This document shows positions 6,552 through 14,014 of a DNA stretch of 21,622 nucleotides, piece by piece. The stretch is from a virus, in the IMG/VR virus record IMGVR_UViG_3300035698_010737, positions 1-21,622 of that record, one strand, 5' to 3'. Both the position numbers and the translations under genes were made by a program. Every line of letters begins with the position of its first letter. Within the stretch, counting starts at the first letter, position 1. The notes beneath the pieces are model-generated. The model was not told the origin of the DNA. It ran no database searches and worked only from the letters and a program-made list of their open reading frames with translations.

Positions 6552-7911
6552 AAAACTTAAGGATATCGATAAGTTCCTGGCCGTTGCGGGGTCGAGCTTT
6601 TGCTATGCCGGGACCCTGAAGGTCAAGCGCGGGCAGCTCGCCGAAGGCGTGGAGTTGACGGCCGAGAGTGCTCGAGCAGGGCTAATCCCGAAGCTCGAGG
6701 TTGAAGCTACGGTGTTTCGTCAGAGTAAGGCAAAACGCCCTCTCACCCGCGAAAACGTGGGCGAAGCGAACGCTAACTTCTCGTTGTTCAAGTCGCGCGA
6801 CCTCAAGAAACTCGCCAAGAGCTTCAAGGGTCGGCCGTTCCTGCGAGCCCACGACCGGGGCTCATTGCTGGCCCGTGGGGGAACGATCACGGGATCCCAG
6901 TTGGTAGACACTCCGACGCACTTTGAGATCGTTCAGCAGATCGAGCTAGTCAAGCCATGGGCAATCGAAGCTGCTCTCGACGGCACGCTCGAAGCTTTTT
7001 CCATCGGTTGGGATCCTCCGGACGGCGACCGGCAGCTGCAACGGGACTCTATAGGGTGCACGGTTTGCAAATGCTCGATGTTCGATTCGAGCTGTCCGCA
7101 CCTACCTGGCGACGCTGTAGAAGTTGACGGCTCGGATGAGGCCGTTATCGTTGAGGCAGAATTCAGTAAGCCACAGGGGGCCGAAGTCTCAGGAGTGACG
7201 TTCCCCGCGGTGCAAGGCACTCAAGTTGAAGCAATCAGATCGGCGCTGTCAGAAGCGCGCAAACTAACCCCGGAAAAGAAAGCCAAACGCATGGACGAAA
7301 AAACCCTAGCGGCCCTCGGCTTGTCGGCAGATGCAACAGTCGAGCAAATCGCTGCTGCAGTGAAGGGTTTGGCTTCTAAAGCCGGCCGCGCTGATGAGCT
7401 TCAAGGCCAACTCACTGAAGTGCAGGAGTCGGCGACGGCTTCCAAAACTGCCATCGACCTGATCAAGGCCAACAGTGCCAAGATCGTTCAAGAGTCGACC
7501 GACGAGCAGGCCACCGCGCTCCACGCCGACAACGTGGGCAAAAAGTTCATCGCGGGCAGTGCCCTCGAAGAGCAGGTGCTCGCCCTCGCTGGGAAAGACC
7601 TCACGGCAGCAAAGGCGCTCGTCGCCTCGCTTCCACCCGCAACCCCGGTCGGAGAGAAGATGCAGAGCCACGAGAGCGAGGTCGCTCGAGCAGGCGGGGG
7701 CGACGCCCTCTCGGCTGTACTTCAAGACCAAGAGGGCTGCACCGAGAAGGAAGCCGTTCTCTTCGCCCCTGTGGCAGCTCAACTCGGAATCACCCCCGAG
7801 ATGCTCAAGAAGCACGGCCCCGAAGCCGTCGCTTCTCGTCACGCCGACGAACCGTGGATGGGCAAAAAAGCCATCGACGCCGACTCTCTCAGCAACTCGC
7901 GAAAGGCCTAG
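6544..7911 (+). CDS. Prohead protease-scaffold fusion
   Basis: This 455-residue protein has an N-terminal prohead protease (about 1-200) and a C-terminal helical, Ala/Glu-rich scaffold-like half (about 235-455). A His/Ser pair resembling the S78/HK97-type protease is visible: His103 in RAHDRG and Ser153 in EAFSIGW, 50 residues apart. After it come C172-x2-C175-x-C177-x6-C184-x-H186, a Cys/His cluster probably binding zinc, of a kind I recall from some phage head proteases. ATG 6544 is chosen over the upstream GTG in frame (6457) because GAGGA at 6531-6535 precedes it and the portal covers the extension. The scaffold half could also be made alone from an internal ATG at 7291. Its neighbours (portal before, decoration and capsid after) fit the role. 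Confidence 0.88.
   Translation: MSKKLKDIDKFLAVAGSSFCYAGTLKVKRGQLAEGVELTAESARAGLIPKLEVEATVFRQSKAKRPLTRENVGEANANFSLFKSRDLKKLAKSFKGRPFLRAHDRGSLLARGGTITGSQLVDTPTHFEIVQQIELVKPWAIEAALDGTLEAFSIGWDPPDGDRQLQRDSIGCTVCKCSMFDSSCPHLPGDAVEVDGSDEAVIVEAEFSKPQGAEVSGVTFPAVQGTQVEAIRSALSEARKLTPEKKAKRMDEKTLAALGLSADATVEQIAAAVKGLASKAGRADELQGQLTEVQESATASKTAIDLIKANSAKIVQESTDEQATALHADNVGKKFIAGSALEEQVLALAGKDLTAAKALVASLPPATPVGEKMQSHESEVARAGGGDALSAVLQDQEGCTEKEAVLFAPVAAQLGITPEMLKKHGPEAVASRHADEPWMGKKAIDADSLSNSRKA
7291..7911 (+). CDS. Possible nested scaffold protein (internal start)
   Basis: Met250 of the protease-scaffold gene (ATG 7291) lies just after a basic linker (TPEKKAKR) and at the start of a folded-looking helical region (MDEKTLAALGLSADATVEQ). 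GGAAAAG at 7272-7278 could serve as a ribosome site, although its spacing of 12 bases is long. Mu gpI/gpZ and lambda C/Nu3 are known examples of a scaffold made from an internal in-frame start within a protease gene. The product here would be 206 residues. This is inferred from position and analogy. Confidence 0.35.
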   Translation: MDEKTLAALGLSADATVEQIAAAVKGLASKAGRADELQGQLTEVQESATASKTAIDLIKANSAKIVQESTDEQATALHADNVGKKFIAGSALEEQVLALAGKDLTAAKALVASLPPATPVGEKMQSHESEVARAGGGDALSAVLQDQEGCTEKEAVLFAPVAAQLGITPEMLKKHGPEAVASRHADEPWMGKKAIDADSLSNSRKA

Positions 7912-7914
7912 TCA

Positions 7915-8343
7915 ATGACTGCACTAGCAAAAGATAGAAACACAGTACTCAAGGAGATGGGCCGAACGACAGACGTTCCACTCGCAGCGGGCGCGATCAT
8001 CTTCGACGGCGCAATCGTGTCATTCGACGCGGCCGGGAACCTGGTAGCAGGAACGGACACCGCTGGCGAAGTTGTCGCAGGCATCTCCGACCACTCGGCC
8101 GACAACACCGGGGGCCTAGCTGGCGCCCTAACCTGTCGCGTCCGGCGCGGGGCTGTTGCCATCCTCGAGAACGGTGGAACGGTAGTCGATGCCGCTGACC
8201 GCGGTCGACCGGTCTTTGTGCTCGACGATCAGACGGTCTCAAAGACCGCTGGTGTAACAAACGCAATCGTCGCCGGTGTGCTCGAAGCTCTCGATCCTGA
8301 GACTGGCAATCCCGTCGTCAAAATGACAGATCCGACGGTCTAA
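7915..8343 (+). CDS. Capsid decoration (cement) protein, DUF2190-like
   Basis: This 142-residue protein begins MTALAKDRNT and carries the repeating small-residue beta pattern of phage head-decoration proteins encoded just before the major capsid gene: PLAAGAIIFDGAIVSFDAAG, then VVAGISDHSADNTGG, then a CRVRRGAVAI strand. Mu-like prophages have very similar proteins at this position. It probably binds the outside of the capsid lattice and stabilises it against internal DNA pressure. ATG 7915 is 3 bases after the previous stop and is preceded by GAAAGG (7901-7906). Its stop overlaps the strong Shine-Dalgarno site of the capsid gene. Confidence 0.82.
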   Translation: MTALAKDRNTVLKEMGRTTDVPLAAGAIIFDGAIVSFDAAGNLVAGTDTAGEVVAGISDHSADNTGGLAGALTCRVRRGAVAILENGGTVVDAADRGRPVFVLDDQTVSKTAGVTNAIVAGVLEALDPETGNPVVKMTDPTV

Positions 8344-8348
8344 GGAGA
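8342..8348 (+). promoter_or_regulatory. Strong Shine-Dalgarno site of major capsid gene
   Basis: AAGGAGA lies 9 bases before ATG 8358 and is the best ribosome-binding match I saw in the window. Most other genes rely on 4-base start/stop overlaps or weak sites. This fits the need for hundreds of capsid subunits per particle, compared with few copies of most other products of the same transcript. Confidence 0.8.
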
Positions 8349-8357
8349 TCATAGATA

Positions 8358-9308
8358 ATGGGTAGCTCAGCAAGACAACTACTAGAGCAAGCAAAGCTCG
8401 ACAACGCACAGATCGGATTCTCGACGATCTTCAACAACCGGCTTTCGATTGCGCCGGAAGCAATCATGGATCTCGGCCTTCGAGTTCCTTCGAGCAACGC
8501 GCAAGAGGATTTCAAATTCCTCGGCGACGTACCAATGCTCACCGAGTGGAACGACGATCGGAAGTTCTCGAAGTTGCGAGTCGAGAACATCAGCATCCGT
8601 GCAAAGAACTTCGCCGCCGGACTTCGGGTGTCACGCGATGACATCATGGACGATCGGTTGGGAATGGTTCTTCCGCGCATTCAGATGCTGGCCGACCGCG
8701 CACGCCAGCACGTGGCGAAGAGCATGGTTGAGCTTCTGCTCAACGGCTTTGCGGCTCAGCCGTTCCCGACGATCTCGGATGGCCTGGCCTACGATGGGCA
8801 GCTCTTCTTCTCGGCCACACACAAGGACGGTGACGGCCCCACGCAATCCAACCTGTCGACCGCTGCGCTCAGTGCTACTTCTTACGAAGTCGCCCGAGTC
8901 GCTATGCAGTCGCTGCAGGACGAAGAAGCGCAGCCACTCGAGATCAACTCGAATCTGCTAGTCGTTGGGCCTTCCAACGAACGAACGGCCCTCGAGACCG
9001 TCAACGCAGGAATCATCGATCAAGGCGGCGGCGCCGGGGTTGACAACGTGTTTCGCGGCACCGCCAGAGTGGTGGTTTCTCAGCGACTCACGGGTTCGTT
9101 CGCGAACTTCTGGTTCCTTGCTGATGTCGCGCAACCGGTTCGCCCTCTTCTTTGGGTTGACCGCGAAGCTCCGACTCTTGTTGCCCAAAACAGCAACCAA
9201 GACGAAGAAGCCTTCATGCGCAACACCTTCCGATGGGGAGCTCAGTACCGAGCCGGTTATGGCTACGGTCTGTGGCAATTCATCCACGGAAGCAACGGCA
9301 CAACCTAA
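8358..9308 (+). CDS. Major capsid protein (Mu gpT family)
   Basis: This 316-residue protein forms the icosahedral shell and is close in length to Mu gpT. Family features: an N-terminal segment FSTIFNNRLS, the region VENISIRAKNFAAGLRVSRDDIMDDRLGM (about 75-103), the loop LAYDGQLFFSATH (about 147-159), an acidic-to-hydrophobic QPLEINSNLLVVGPSNE segment (about 193-209), and a C-terminal stretch with FRWGAQYRAGYGYGLWQ. It has the HK97-fold composition, with no signal peptide or membrane segment. It has its own strong ribosome site. A perfect short inverted repeat begins at its stop codon (9306-9320). Confidence 0.93.
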   Translation: MGSSARQLLEQAKLDNAQIGFSTIFNNRLSIAPEAIMDLGLRVPSSNAQEDFKFLGDVPMLTEWNDDRKFSKLRVENISIRAKNFAAGLRVSRDDIMDDRLGMVLPRIQMLADRARQHVAKSMVELLLNGFAAQPFPTISDGLAYDGQLFFSATHKDGDGPTQSNLSTAALSATSYEVARVAMQSLQDEEAQPLEINSNLLVVGPSNERTALETVNAGIIDQGGGAGVDNVFRGTARVVVSQRLTGSFANFWFLADVAQPVRPLLWVDREAPTLVAQNSNQDEEAFMRNTFRWGAQYRAGYGYGLWQFIHGSNGTT

Positions 9309-9320
9309 ACCGCTGGTTTA
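9306..9320 (+). other. Hairpin at the capsid gene stop codon
   Basis: TAAACC and GGTTTA are perfect complements separated by GCT, and the first three bases are the capsid stop codon. No T-run follows, so it is not a classical intrinsic terminator. The stem has only two G-C pairs and will be weak alone. It could mark an RNA processing or 3'-end protection point between the highly expressed head genes and the following connector genes. This role is inference. Confidence 0.4.
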
Positions 9321-9348
9321 GTCCAACCCCTGCCAGAGAGCCTTGAGC

Positions 9349-9699
9349 ATGACCGATAACAAAAACATTTGTCCCAAACCCGGAACCGTAGCGCTGCGCG
9401 TATCTGCAACAGGTCGCTGCCATCCTGAACTCGGACTTAAAATGTTTGGTTACACTTTCACAGCCACCCCCACGGTGGTGAAGGTGGAAGACGTCGGTCG
9501 GCTCAAGGCTCGAAGGCTCTGCGTCCATGGGGATCTGAGGGTCGAAGAGCTCGACGCTGAGGGCGCAACACTTTCCGCACCGCCAGAGGCAAAGCCGCTC
9601 GAGCGCAAAACGCGACCGCTCGCGACTACTAAGCCACGGGCAAAGAAGACCGAAGAAGCTGCACCGCCCAAGAGGCGGCGCAAGAGCGGCGATGAGTAG
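9349..9699 (+). CDS. Small hypothetical protein with basic tail (gp35 position)
   Basis: This 116-residue protein lies between the capsid gene and the gp36-like gene, where Mu carries gp35. The N-terminal half (about 1-75) is mixed and includes a GYTFTATPTVVKVEDVGRLK segment resembling the 'F.t..p..v.v..l..l' pattern of Mu-like gp35/HI1506-type proteins. The last 40 residues are Lys/Arg/Ala/Pro-rich (KPRAKKTEEAAPPKRRRKS) and probably disordered. ATG 9349 is preferred because AGAGAG at 9335-9340 gives 8-base spacing; an in-frame TTG at 9343 would be too close. Its stop shares a base with the next start (TAGTG). The role is unknown; a head-associated accessory protein is a guess. Confidence 0.7.
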   Translation: MTDNKNICPKPGTVALRVSATGRCHPELGLKMFGYTFTATPTVVKVEDVGRLKARRLCVHGDLRVEELDAEGATLSAPPEAKPLERKTRPLATTKPRAKKTEEAAPPKRRRKSGDE

Positions 9700-10151
9700 T
9701 GCCGTACAGCGTTCTCGCAGACGTTCGCCGAGCAGTCGGTGGCCAGCATAAACTAACCCAGCTCACCGATCTCGAGAACGGTGGCAAGGTTGGCGACGCA
9801 CTAGTCGTCTCGATCATTGAAGAAGCGGATTCGTTCATGGATTCGTATTTTCAACATCGCTATGCAGTGCCGATCCCAGACGTGGGCGTCACCACGACCA
9901 TGCGTCGCATGAGCGCGAGGATTGCGGCGTACTACCTGAAGGAAGATCGAGAGGCTCTGACCGACAAGGATCAGGACCGCTTCGAAGACGTGATTCTGCT
10001 TTGGTTACGCGGCGTGCAGGAGGGAAAGAACTCTCTCGGCGTCGACCCACGGCACAACGAGTCAACCAATGTCACCCCTGAAGTAGGGAACCGCGAGAGC
10101 GGAGAGCTGACGATCACTCGAAAGAAGTTTCGCGACGCGGGGTGGAGCTAG
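9699..10151 (+). CDS. Mu gp36-like head-tail connector protein (DUF1320)
   Basis: This 150-residue, mostly helical protein has the DUF1320 signature: YSVLADVRRAVG at the start, a central EEADSFMDSYFQHRYAVPIP (about 46-66) and a helix with MRRMSARIAAYYLKED (about 71-86). In Mu-like phages this gene encodes an adaptor of the head-tail junction, similar in layout to the HK97 gp6-type connectors. GTG 9699 overlaps the previous TAG by one base (TAGTG). The next gene starts the same way, so translation is probably coupled. Confidence 0.88.
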   Translation: MPYSVLADVRRAVGGQHKLTQLTDLENGGKVGDALVVSIIEEADSFMDSYFQHRYAVPIPDVGVTTTMRRMSARIAAYYLKEDREALTDKDQDRFEDVILLWLRGVQEGKNSLGVDPRHNESTNVTPEVGNRESGELTITRKKFRDAGWS

Positions 10152-10591
10152 TGCCAGTGGCTGGCACGCTAACTCTCGATCTTCGCGACGTTGATCGCGG
10201 GATGAAAGCCCTTCTGAAGAAGGCGCGCTCTCTACAGCCCGTGTGGAATGATCTCGAGCCGCTGCTACGGCAGGACCTCGAAGAGCACCAGCGACTGCAG
10301 GCGGGGCCGGATGGTTCGTGGGCCGCGCTCGACTCCGACACCGTTGGCCGACGGCGCAAGCGCAAGATCTTCTCGAAGAAGTTCAATAAAGCGTGGACGG
10401 TCGTCATGGACGCACGCAATCTCGTGGCGATCCACAAGGTCAAGTGGGCAGCTGCCCAGAACGACGGCGACACCGTTGGCAACAGCGCCACGGTACCAGG
10501 GCGAGAGTTTGCCTACCTCAGCAAAGAGTTCCAAGAGATTGCGATCAGCAGGATCCGCCGGCACCTTGAACGCGGGTGGTTCAGGCTGTGA
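10151..10591 (+). CDS. Virion morphogenesis/tail completion protein (Mu gpG, P2 gpS family)
   Basis: This protein of about 146 residues belongs to the phage virion morphogenesis family. Seen directly: an N-terminal LDLRDVDRGMKALLKKA helix, a central WAALDSDTVGRRRKRKIFSK segment, and the C-terminal signature PGREFAYLSKEFQEIAISR (the 'P.R.F.GLs..d...I' motif). Family members act in tail completion or head-tail joining. GTG 10151 is chosen by analogy with the TAGTG junction of the previous gene; GTG 10142 or 10157 (the latter with GGAG 9 bases upstream) are also possible. In Mu the homologue lies before the protease gene, so its place after gp36 is a rearrangement. Its stop overlaps the next GTG. 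Confidence 0.83.
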   Translation: MPVAGTLTLDLRDVDRGMKALLKKARSLQPVWNDLEPLLRQDLEEHQRLQAGPDGSWAALDSDTVGRRRKRKIFSKKFNKAWTVVMDARNLVAIHKVKWAAAQNDGDTVGNSATVPGREFAYLSKEFQEIAISRIRRHLERGWFRL

Positions 10592-11202
10592 GCGACGCCC
10601 TGCGCACCAGCATCGAGAACGGCGTAGTTGAGGCCCTGAGCCGCTTGAAGGATGACTTCGAGCACGGCTATCTCAAAACGCTTGAGGTCTACCACGGCCC
10701 CACAGCGCCTTCGAGAGAGGATGAGAACTTCCAGCGCGTGGCCCAAGGCGCCTTGCCTGCGGTTCTCGTTGGCACCGGAGACGGGAACTACGAGCGCTTG
10801 ACTATGGGCCGCACCGCGGATCTTGTGGTCGACCTGAATATTCTAGTGGCCGGCTCTAATCTGCGCAGCGGCGAGGCTCGACAGCAGGGCGACGGCCAGC
10901 TTTCCCGCGACCCGGGCATCTTCAAGATCATCGAAAACATCCGGGATCGGCTCTACCAATTCCCGCTTCCGGGTGCCGCCGGCTTCTGTCGGGCACGACC
11001 TGTCGCCGAAACTCGCGTCCTGGCCGCTCCTGATCGCACAATATGGCTCGTGACTTACACGCTACGCACCGACGTTCGCGAAGAAGCAATCGACGCAGAA
11101 GACGGCGACTATACCAGCATCCACAACGAGCTGGGCTTCTCGCAAGTAGAAGAGCCCGGCGCTCCCGTCAACGTGGCCGAATTCGACAATTTACTCCTAT
11201 GA
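10588..11202 (+). CDS. Mu gp37-like protein (DUF1834), probable tail terminator
   Basis: This 204-residue protein begins with a helix (DALRTSIENGVVEALSRL), followed by a strand-rich domain. The central FKIIENIRDRLYQFPLP segment (about 113-129) and the late VTYTLRTDVREE strand fit the DUF1834 pattern ('i...vr..L.g..l......Y.v.f.t'). Proteins at this position cap the tail tube next to the head. GTG 10588 overlaps the previous TGA (GTGA) and is preferred over the in-frame GTG 10576. The stop overlaps the ATG of the next gene. Confidence 0.78.
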   Translation: MSDALRTSIENGVVEALSRLKDDFEHGYLKTLEVYHGPTAPSREDENFQRVAQGALPAVLVGTGDGNYERLTMGRTADLVVDLNILVAGSNLRSGEARQQGDGQLSRDPGIFKIIENIRDRLYQFPLPGAAGFCRARPVAETRVLAAPDRTIWLVTYTLRTDVREEAIDAEDGDYTSIHNELGFSQVEEPGAPVNVAEFDNLLL

Positions 11203-11477
11203 AAAAAACCACCCTATTCGTCTCCGCGTCGTCGGCCGGCAAACCGTGCCCCATGTACCCCCGCAAAGTGCGTCGCATGTACGAGCACCCGAGTGGCGAG
11301 CGGCGCGACCGCACCATGATCTACAGCGACGAAGTGATCGAGGTGCCGAATATACGATTTTACCGCCGGCGCATCATTAAGCTCGATCTCAAAGAGGTTG
11401 CGCCAGGCGCTCCAAAGACGACACCGACGCCTGCAGTCACTACCAGAAACACCAAGAGCACCGAGGGTAAAGAATGA
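11199..11477 (+). CDS. Small protein, DUF2635-like (Mu gp38 position)
   Basis: This 92-residue basic protein lies directly before the sheath gene, where Mu carries the short gp38. The middle reads YSDEVIEVPNIRFYRRRIIKLDL (about 48-70), close to the 'G..VP...YW.RRL..GDV' ending of DUF2635 proteins, then a Pro/Thr/Lys-rich tail. The N-terminal part (SSAGKPCPMYPRKVRRMYEH) is less typical. ATG 11199 overlaps the previous stop (ATGA), and the long in-frame extension upstream to 11043 is a shadow of the preceding gene. Function unknown; a tail-assembly accessory is likely from position. Confidence 0.68.
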   Translation: MKKTTLFVSASSAGKPCPMYPRKVRRMYEHPSGERRDRTMIYSDEVIEVPNIRFYRRRIIKLDLKEVAPGAPKTTPTPAVTTRNTKSTEGKE

Positions 11478-12901
11478 CAATCAGCAACAGCGTACCGGCG
11501 GCCACTCGCCAGCCAGGTACCTTCTTCGAGTTCAACATCGCCAACGCCGCTCGAGGTCTCGTTGCCTTGGTGCAGCGAATCGTCTGCGTGGGAGCTCAAG
11601 CCGCTGCCGGCGCTCGAGCAGCTGTGACCGTCGGACAAATCTTTGCGGACAGCGACGCGGACACCGACCACGGTCAGGGTTCCGAGGTCGCTCTCATGGC
11701 TAAGTTTGCCCTGAACGGTGCCCGAGACATCGGCATCCCGGTGCAGGTCTGGACGATTGGCATCGCTGATGTTGCCGGCACGGCTGCAACGTTCACGTTC
11801 ACCGCGGTTGGCACCGCGACCGAAGCCAAAGAAGTTGTGCTCGGCATCGCTGGCCGGGTTGTTCGAGTGCCCGTCGCTCTCGGCGACATACAGAACAACA
11901 TCGCAATCGCAATCGGCGATGCGATCTCCGAGCAACTTCCAAATCTCCCAGTGACTGTCGGCGTGGCCGCCAACGTGGCGACGATCACCGCGGTTCAAAC
12001 CGGGACGAACGGAAACGACATCTTCGCGGAAGTCACCGACACCTCAGTCGGTGGCGTTGTGGTCACGGCCGCGGCCGGCGTCGCAGGGGCCGGCACTGTC
12101 GACATTACCGCTGCGCTCGACGTTCTCGAAGACAAAGACTACGACTTTGTTCCGATTGCAAACCACCAGCCCGCAGACGTAAGTGACTTAAACGATCACC
12201 TGAACTCTGCCTTCAACGCTGCAACCAAGCGATGGCGCTTCGGCATGATGGCCGAGCGTGGAACGCTAGCTACAGCGCAGGTTCTCTCTGCCGCTGCCGA
12301 CGACTACCGTCAAATCGTCGTCTCTGGCGAGGGCTTCCGCAATACGCCAGGAGAGATCGCGGCGTACCTCGCGGGCATCATGGGCGGTGCGCCCGACCCG
12401 GCTCTGCCCTGGAACAACGTTGAGTTGCCAGGTCTCGCACTGCCAGACGCTGCCGACATCCCGAACGATCCAGAGATCGAAGCGGGCATCGGCGGCGGCC
12501 TTTTCATGCTGAGCGTCAACGAGAACCAAAGCCGAGCGAAGATTGTGCGGGCTGTCACCACGCAGACCACGCTCAACTCGGCACCGTTCTTCGCGCTGCT
12601 CGACGTGACCATCCCCAGAACTATGTTCTTTGCGGCCCGACAGGTCGACGCGCAACAGCAGATCCAGTTTGCTCGAGCGAAGAAGAACGCCCGTACCCTG
12701 CGCCGAGTTAGGTCTGTGACCCTCGGCGTACTGAAAGACCTCGAAGCGCTCGAGCTGCTGCAAAACGTCTCAGAGCGTGCCGGTGAACTCATCGTCGAGA
12801 CCGATCCGACAAACCCGGATCGCATCAACACTGCGATCCCAACTTCAGTGGTGCCGCCGCTGAACCAGATCGTGAACGTCATGAATCTAATCGTGGAGTA
12901 A
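11474..12901 (+). CDS. Tail sheath protein (Mu gpL family)
   Basis: This 475-residue protein forms the contractile outer tube. The N-terminus has VPAATRQPGTFFEFN, typical of sheath arm segments. Residues about 293-325 carry the conserved EIAAYLAGIMGGAPDPALPWNN..LPGL region seen in Mu-like sheaths ('a...a..l..dPA.P...l.LPG'). Farther on, ENQSRAKIVRAVTTQTT matches the 'v.I.R.vTTy' strand of the core domain. An Ala/Thr/Val-rich insert at about 90-210 is probably the surface-exposed domain. The length is close to Mu gpL. ATG 11474 overlaps the previous stop (ATGA). The tube gene follows after 4 bases. Confidence 0.93.
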   Translation: MTISNSVPAATRQPGTFFEFNIANAARGLVALVQRIVCVGAQAAAGARAAVTVGQIFADSDADTDHGQGSEVALMAKFALNGARDIGIPVQVWTIGIADVAGTAATFTFTAVGTATEAKEVVLGIAGRVVRVPVALGDIQNNIAIAIGDAISEQLPNLPVTVGVAANVATITAVQTGTNGNDIFAEVTDTSVGGVVVTAAAGVAGAGTVDITAALDVLEDKDYDFVPIANHQPADVSDLNDHLNSAFNAATKRWRFGMMAERGTLATAQVLSAAADDYRQIVVSGEGFRNTPGEIAAYLAGIMGGAPDPALPWNNVELPGLALPDAADIPNDPEIEAGIGGGLFMLSVNENQSRAKIVRAVTTQTTLNSAPFFALLDVTIPRTMFFAARQVDAQQQIQFARAKKNARTLRRVRSVTLGVLKDLEALELLQNVSERAGELIVETDPTNPDRINTAIPTSVVPPLNQIVNVMNLIVE

Positions 12902-12905
12902 GACA

Positions 12906-13319
12906 ATGGCCGCAAGAGACGTAGTAGATATTTTTCTAATTGAGGTCGGGCTCCCAGCTGAGTTCGGCGGCAACAAAGAGCTGCAAGAGGTCATGAGCAT
13001 CGACGTGAACGAGACAGACTCGGGCGCGGAAGCTGTGAAGACCATGCGGCGCAAGCGTCGAGCGATCGGCTACAAGACGGGCGTGCCCGACTATGAAGTC
13101 GACCTCGAGATCAAGCCAGTCGTGCCCCAAGAGGTCGACTGGGAAGGCTTGCGAGTTGCCGGCACGCTCTTCAAGATGTATTACGAAGAGAACGACGGCG
13201 GGCAGCGATACCGACTCGACGACTGCAAGGTCATTGAGATCGGCAAAAGCGCCAACGCCGAAGGTGAAGCCACCAAAACCGTTAAGTTGCTAGCACTCGA
13301 CCACGAAGTCGAAGAATAG
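12906..13319 (+). CDS. Tail tube protein (Mu gpM family)
   Basis: This 137-residue protein forms the inner tube under the sheath and is directly downstream of the sheath gene as in all contractile-tail phages. The sequence is a beta-rich small fold with EVMSIDVNETDSGAEAVKTMRR, then a VPDYEVDLEIKPVVPQEVDW strand pair and a C-terminal DDCKVIEIGKS. This matches the Mu-like tube pattern, in which 'tM.......g...G...Y..tl' is typical. ATG 12906 is preceded by GTGGAG at 12893-12898. Confidence 0.88.
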   Translation: MAARDVVDIFLIEVGLPAEFGGNKELQEVMSIDVNETDSGAEAVKTMRRKRRAIGYKTGVPDYEVDLEIKPVVPQEVDWEGLRVAGTLFKMYYEENDGGQRYRLDDCKVIEIGKSANAEGEATKTVKLLALDHEVEE

Positions 13320-13330
13320 GAAAAACCGGC

Positions 13331-14014
13331 ATGAGCGATCGACCAGTCGCTCCCGCTGCCCTCTCAGAGCTGAAAGACGACTCGAGCGCTGCTCGTGGGT
13401 TGACTAGGCTCGAGAAACTAGCCGAGGGACGCAATCACACAAGGGCATCCCAGTTCCCTGGGACCGACATCGACTTCGTTTGGAGGATCGTTGGTGGAAC
13501 GGGGAAGCAGAATTCTCTCGCTTCGGCGATCGAGTCCTTCGACGAGATGGGAATCCCGCACGAGCTGCGGATGAACACCGACCTCGAAGACGAAGTCGTT
13601 TGGCAGATTCTCGCTCGAGCGATGCGCAATCCAGACGTGGCCGGGGACAAGAAGAACCCGTTTCCCAAACCGCTGGGAGATGCCGATTCACTGCGTGAGG
13701 TTCTAACAACCGACGAGCGCGACATCCTCATGCAGGAGTATCTCGACTTCGAAGACATCGTCGACCCGGACCCGGTCCGGCAGCCCGAGCGGTGGCACGA
13801 GGACGTCGAGAGAGCGCTAAAAAAAAGTCCCGAGGACGCCGTGCAGGTCTTGAGCAACTTAGGGCTTCGCGTTCTCGTGAGCTATTTGCTTACTACGGTA
13901 CGGCCGCGATTGATTGCACCGATTCCCAACTTCGATACTTCGGATATTTCTACAGAGCCGCACGAGAGCCCGACACCCCCGACGAGTCAGGAGGCGACGC
14001 CGACCGCAAAGTGA
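13331..14014 (+). CDS. Tail assembly chaperone (Mu gp41 position)
   Basis: This 227-residue zero-frame protein lies between tube and tape measure, the invariant place of tail assembly chaperones. The N-terminal half is polar; residues 72-105 are helical (IPHELRMNTDLEDEVVWQILARAMRNP), followed by a LTTDERDILMQEYLDFED segment typical of the chaperone 'L..eE...L...Y......'. An A8 run at 13819-13826, read as CTA AAA AAA AGT, allows slippage to the -1 frame at residue 165, where 120 more codons stay open. The zero-frame tail after that point is Pro/Thr-rich. ATG 13331 is used. It is not transported and is not expected in the finished virion. Confidence 0.78.
   Translation: MSDRPVAPAALSELKDDSSAARGLTRLEKLAEGRNHTRASQFPGTDIDFVWRIVGGTGKQNSLASAIESFDEMGIPHELRMNTDLEDEVVWQILARAMRNPDVAGDKKNPFPKPLGDADSLREVLTTDERDILMQEYLDFEDIVDPDPVRQPERWHEDVERALKKSPEDAVQVLSNLGLRVLVSYLLTTVRPRLIAPIPNFDTSDISTEPHESPTPPTSQEATPTAK
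13819..13826 (+). promoter_or_regulatory. Probable -1 ribosomal frameshift site (A8)
   Basis: Eight A residues are read in the zero frame as ..A AAA AAA A.., giving the slippery heptamer A AAA AAA at 13819-13825. Slippage by one base back gives AAA AAA AAG and enters a frame open until 14187. Programmed frameshifts in this gene are conserved in tailed phages, making a short G-type and a long G-T-type chaperone. The site and frame are seen directly; use of the site is inferred. Confidence 0.6.

Noticed and set aside
11360-11998. 212-codon minus-strand frame across the sheath gene start
   Set aside because: Composition is that of a reverse-complement shadow (Gly/Ser/Asp/His-rich without motifs) and the plus-strand sheath is clear.
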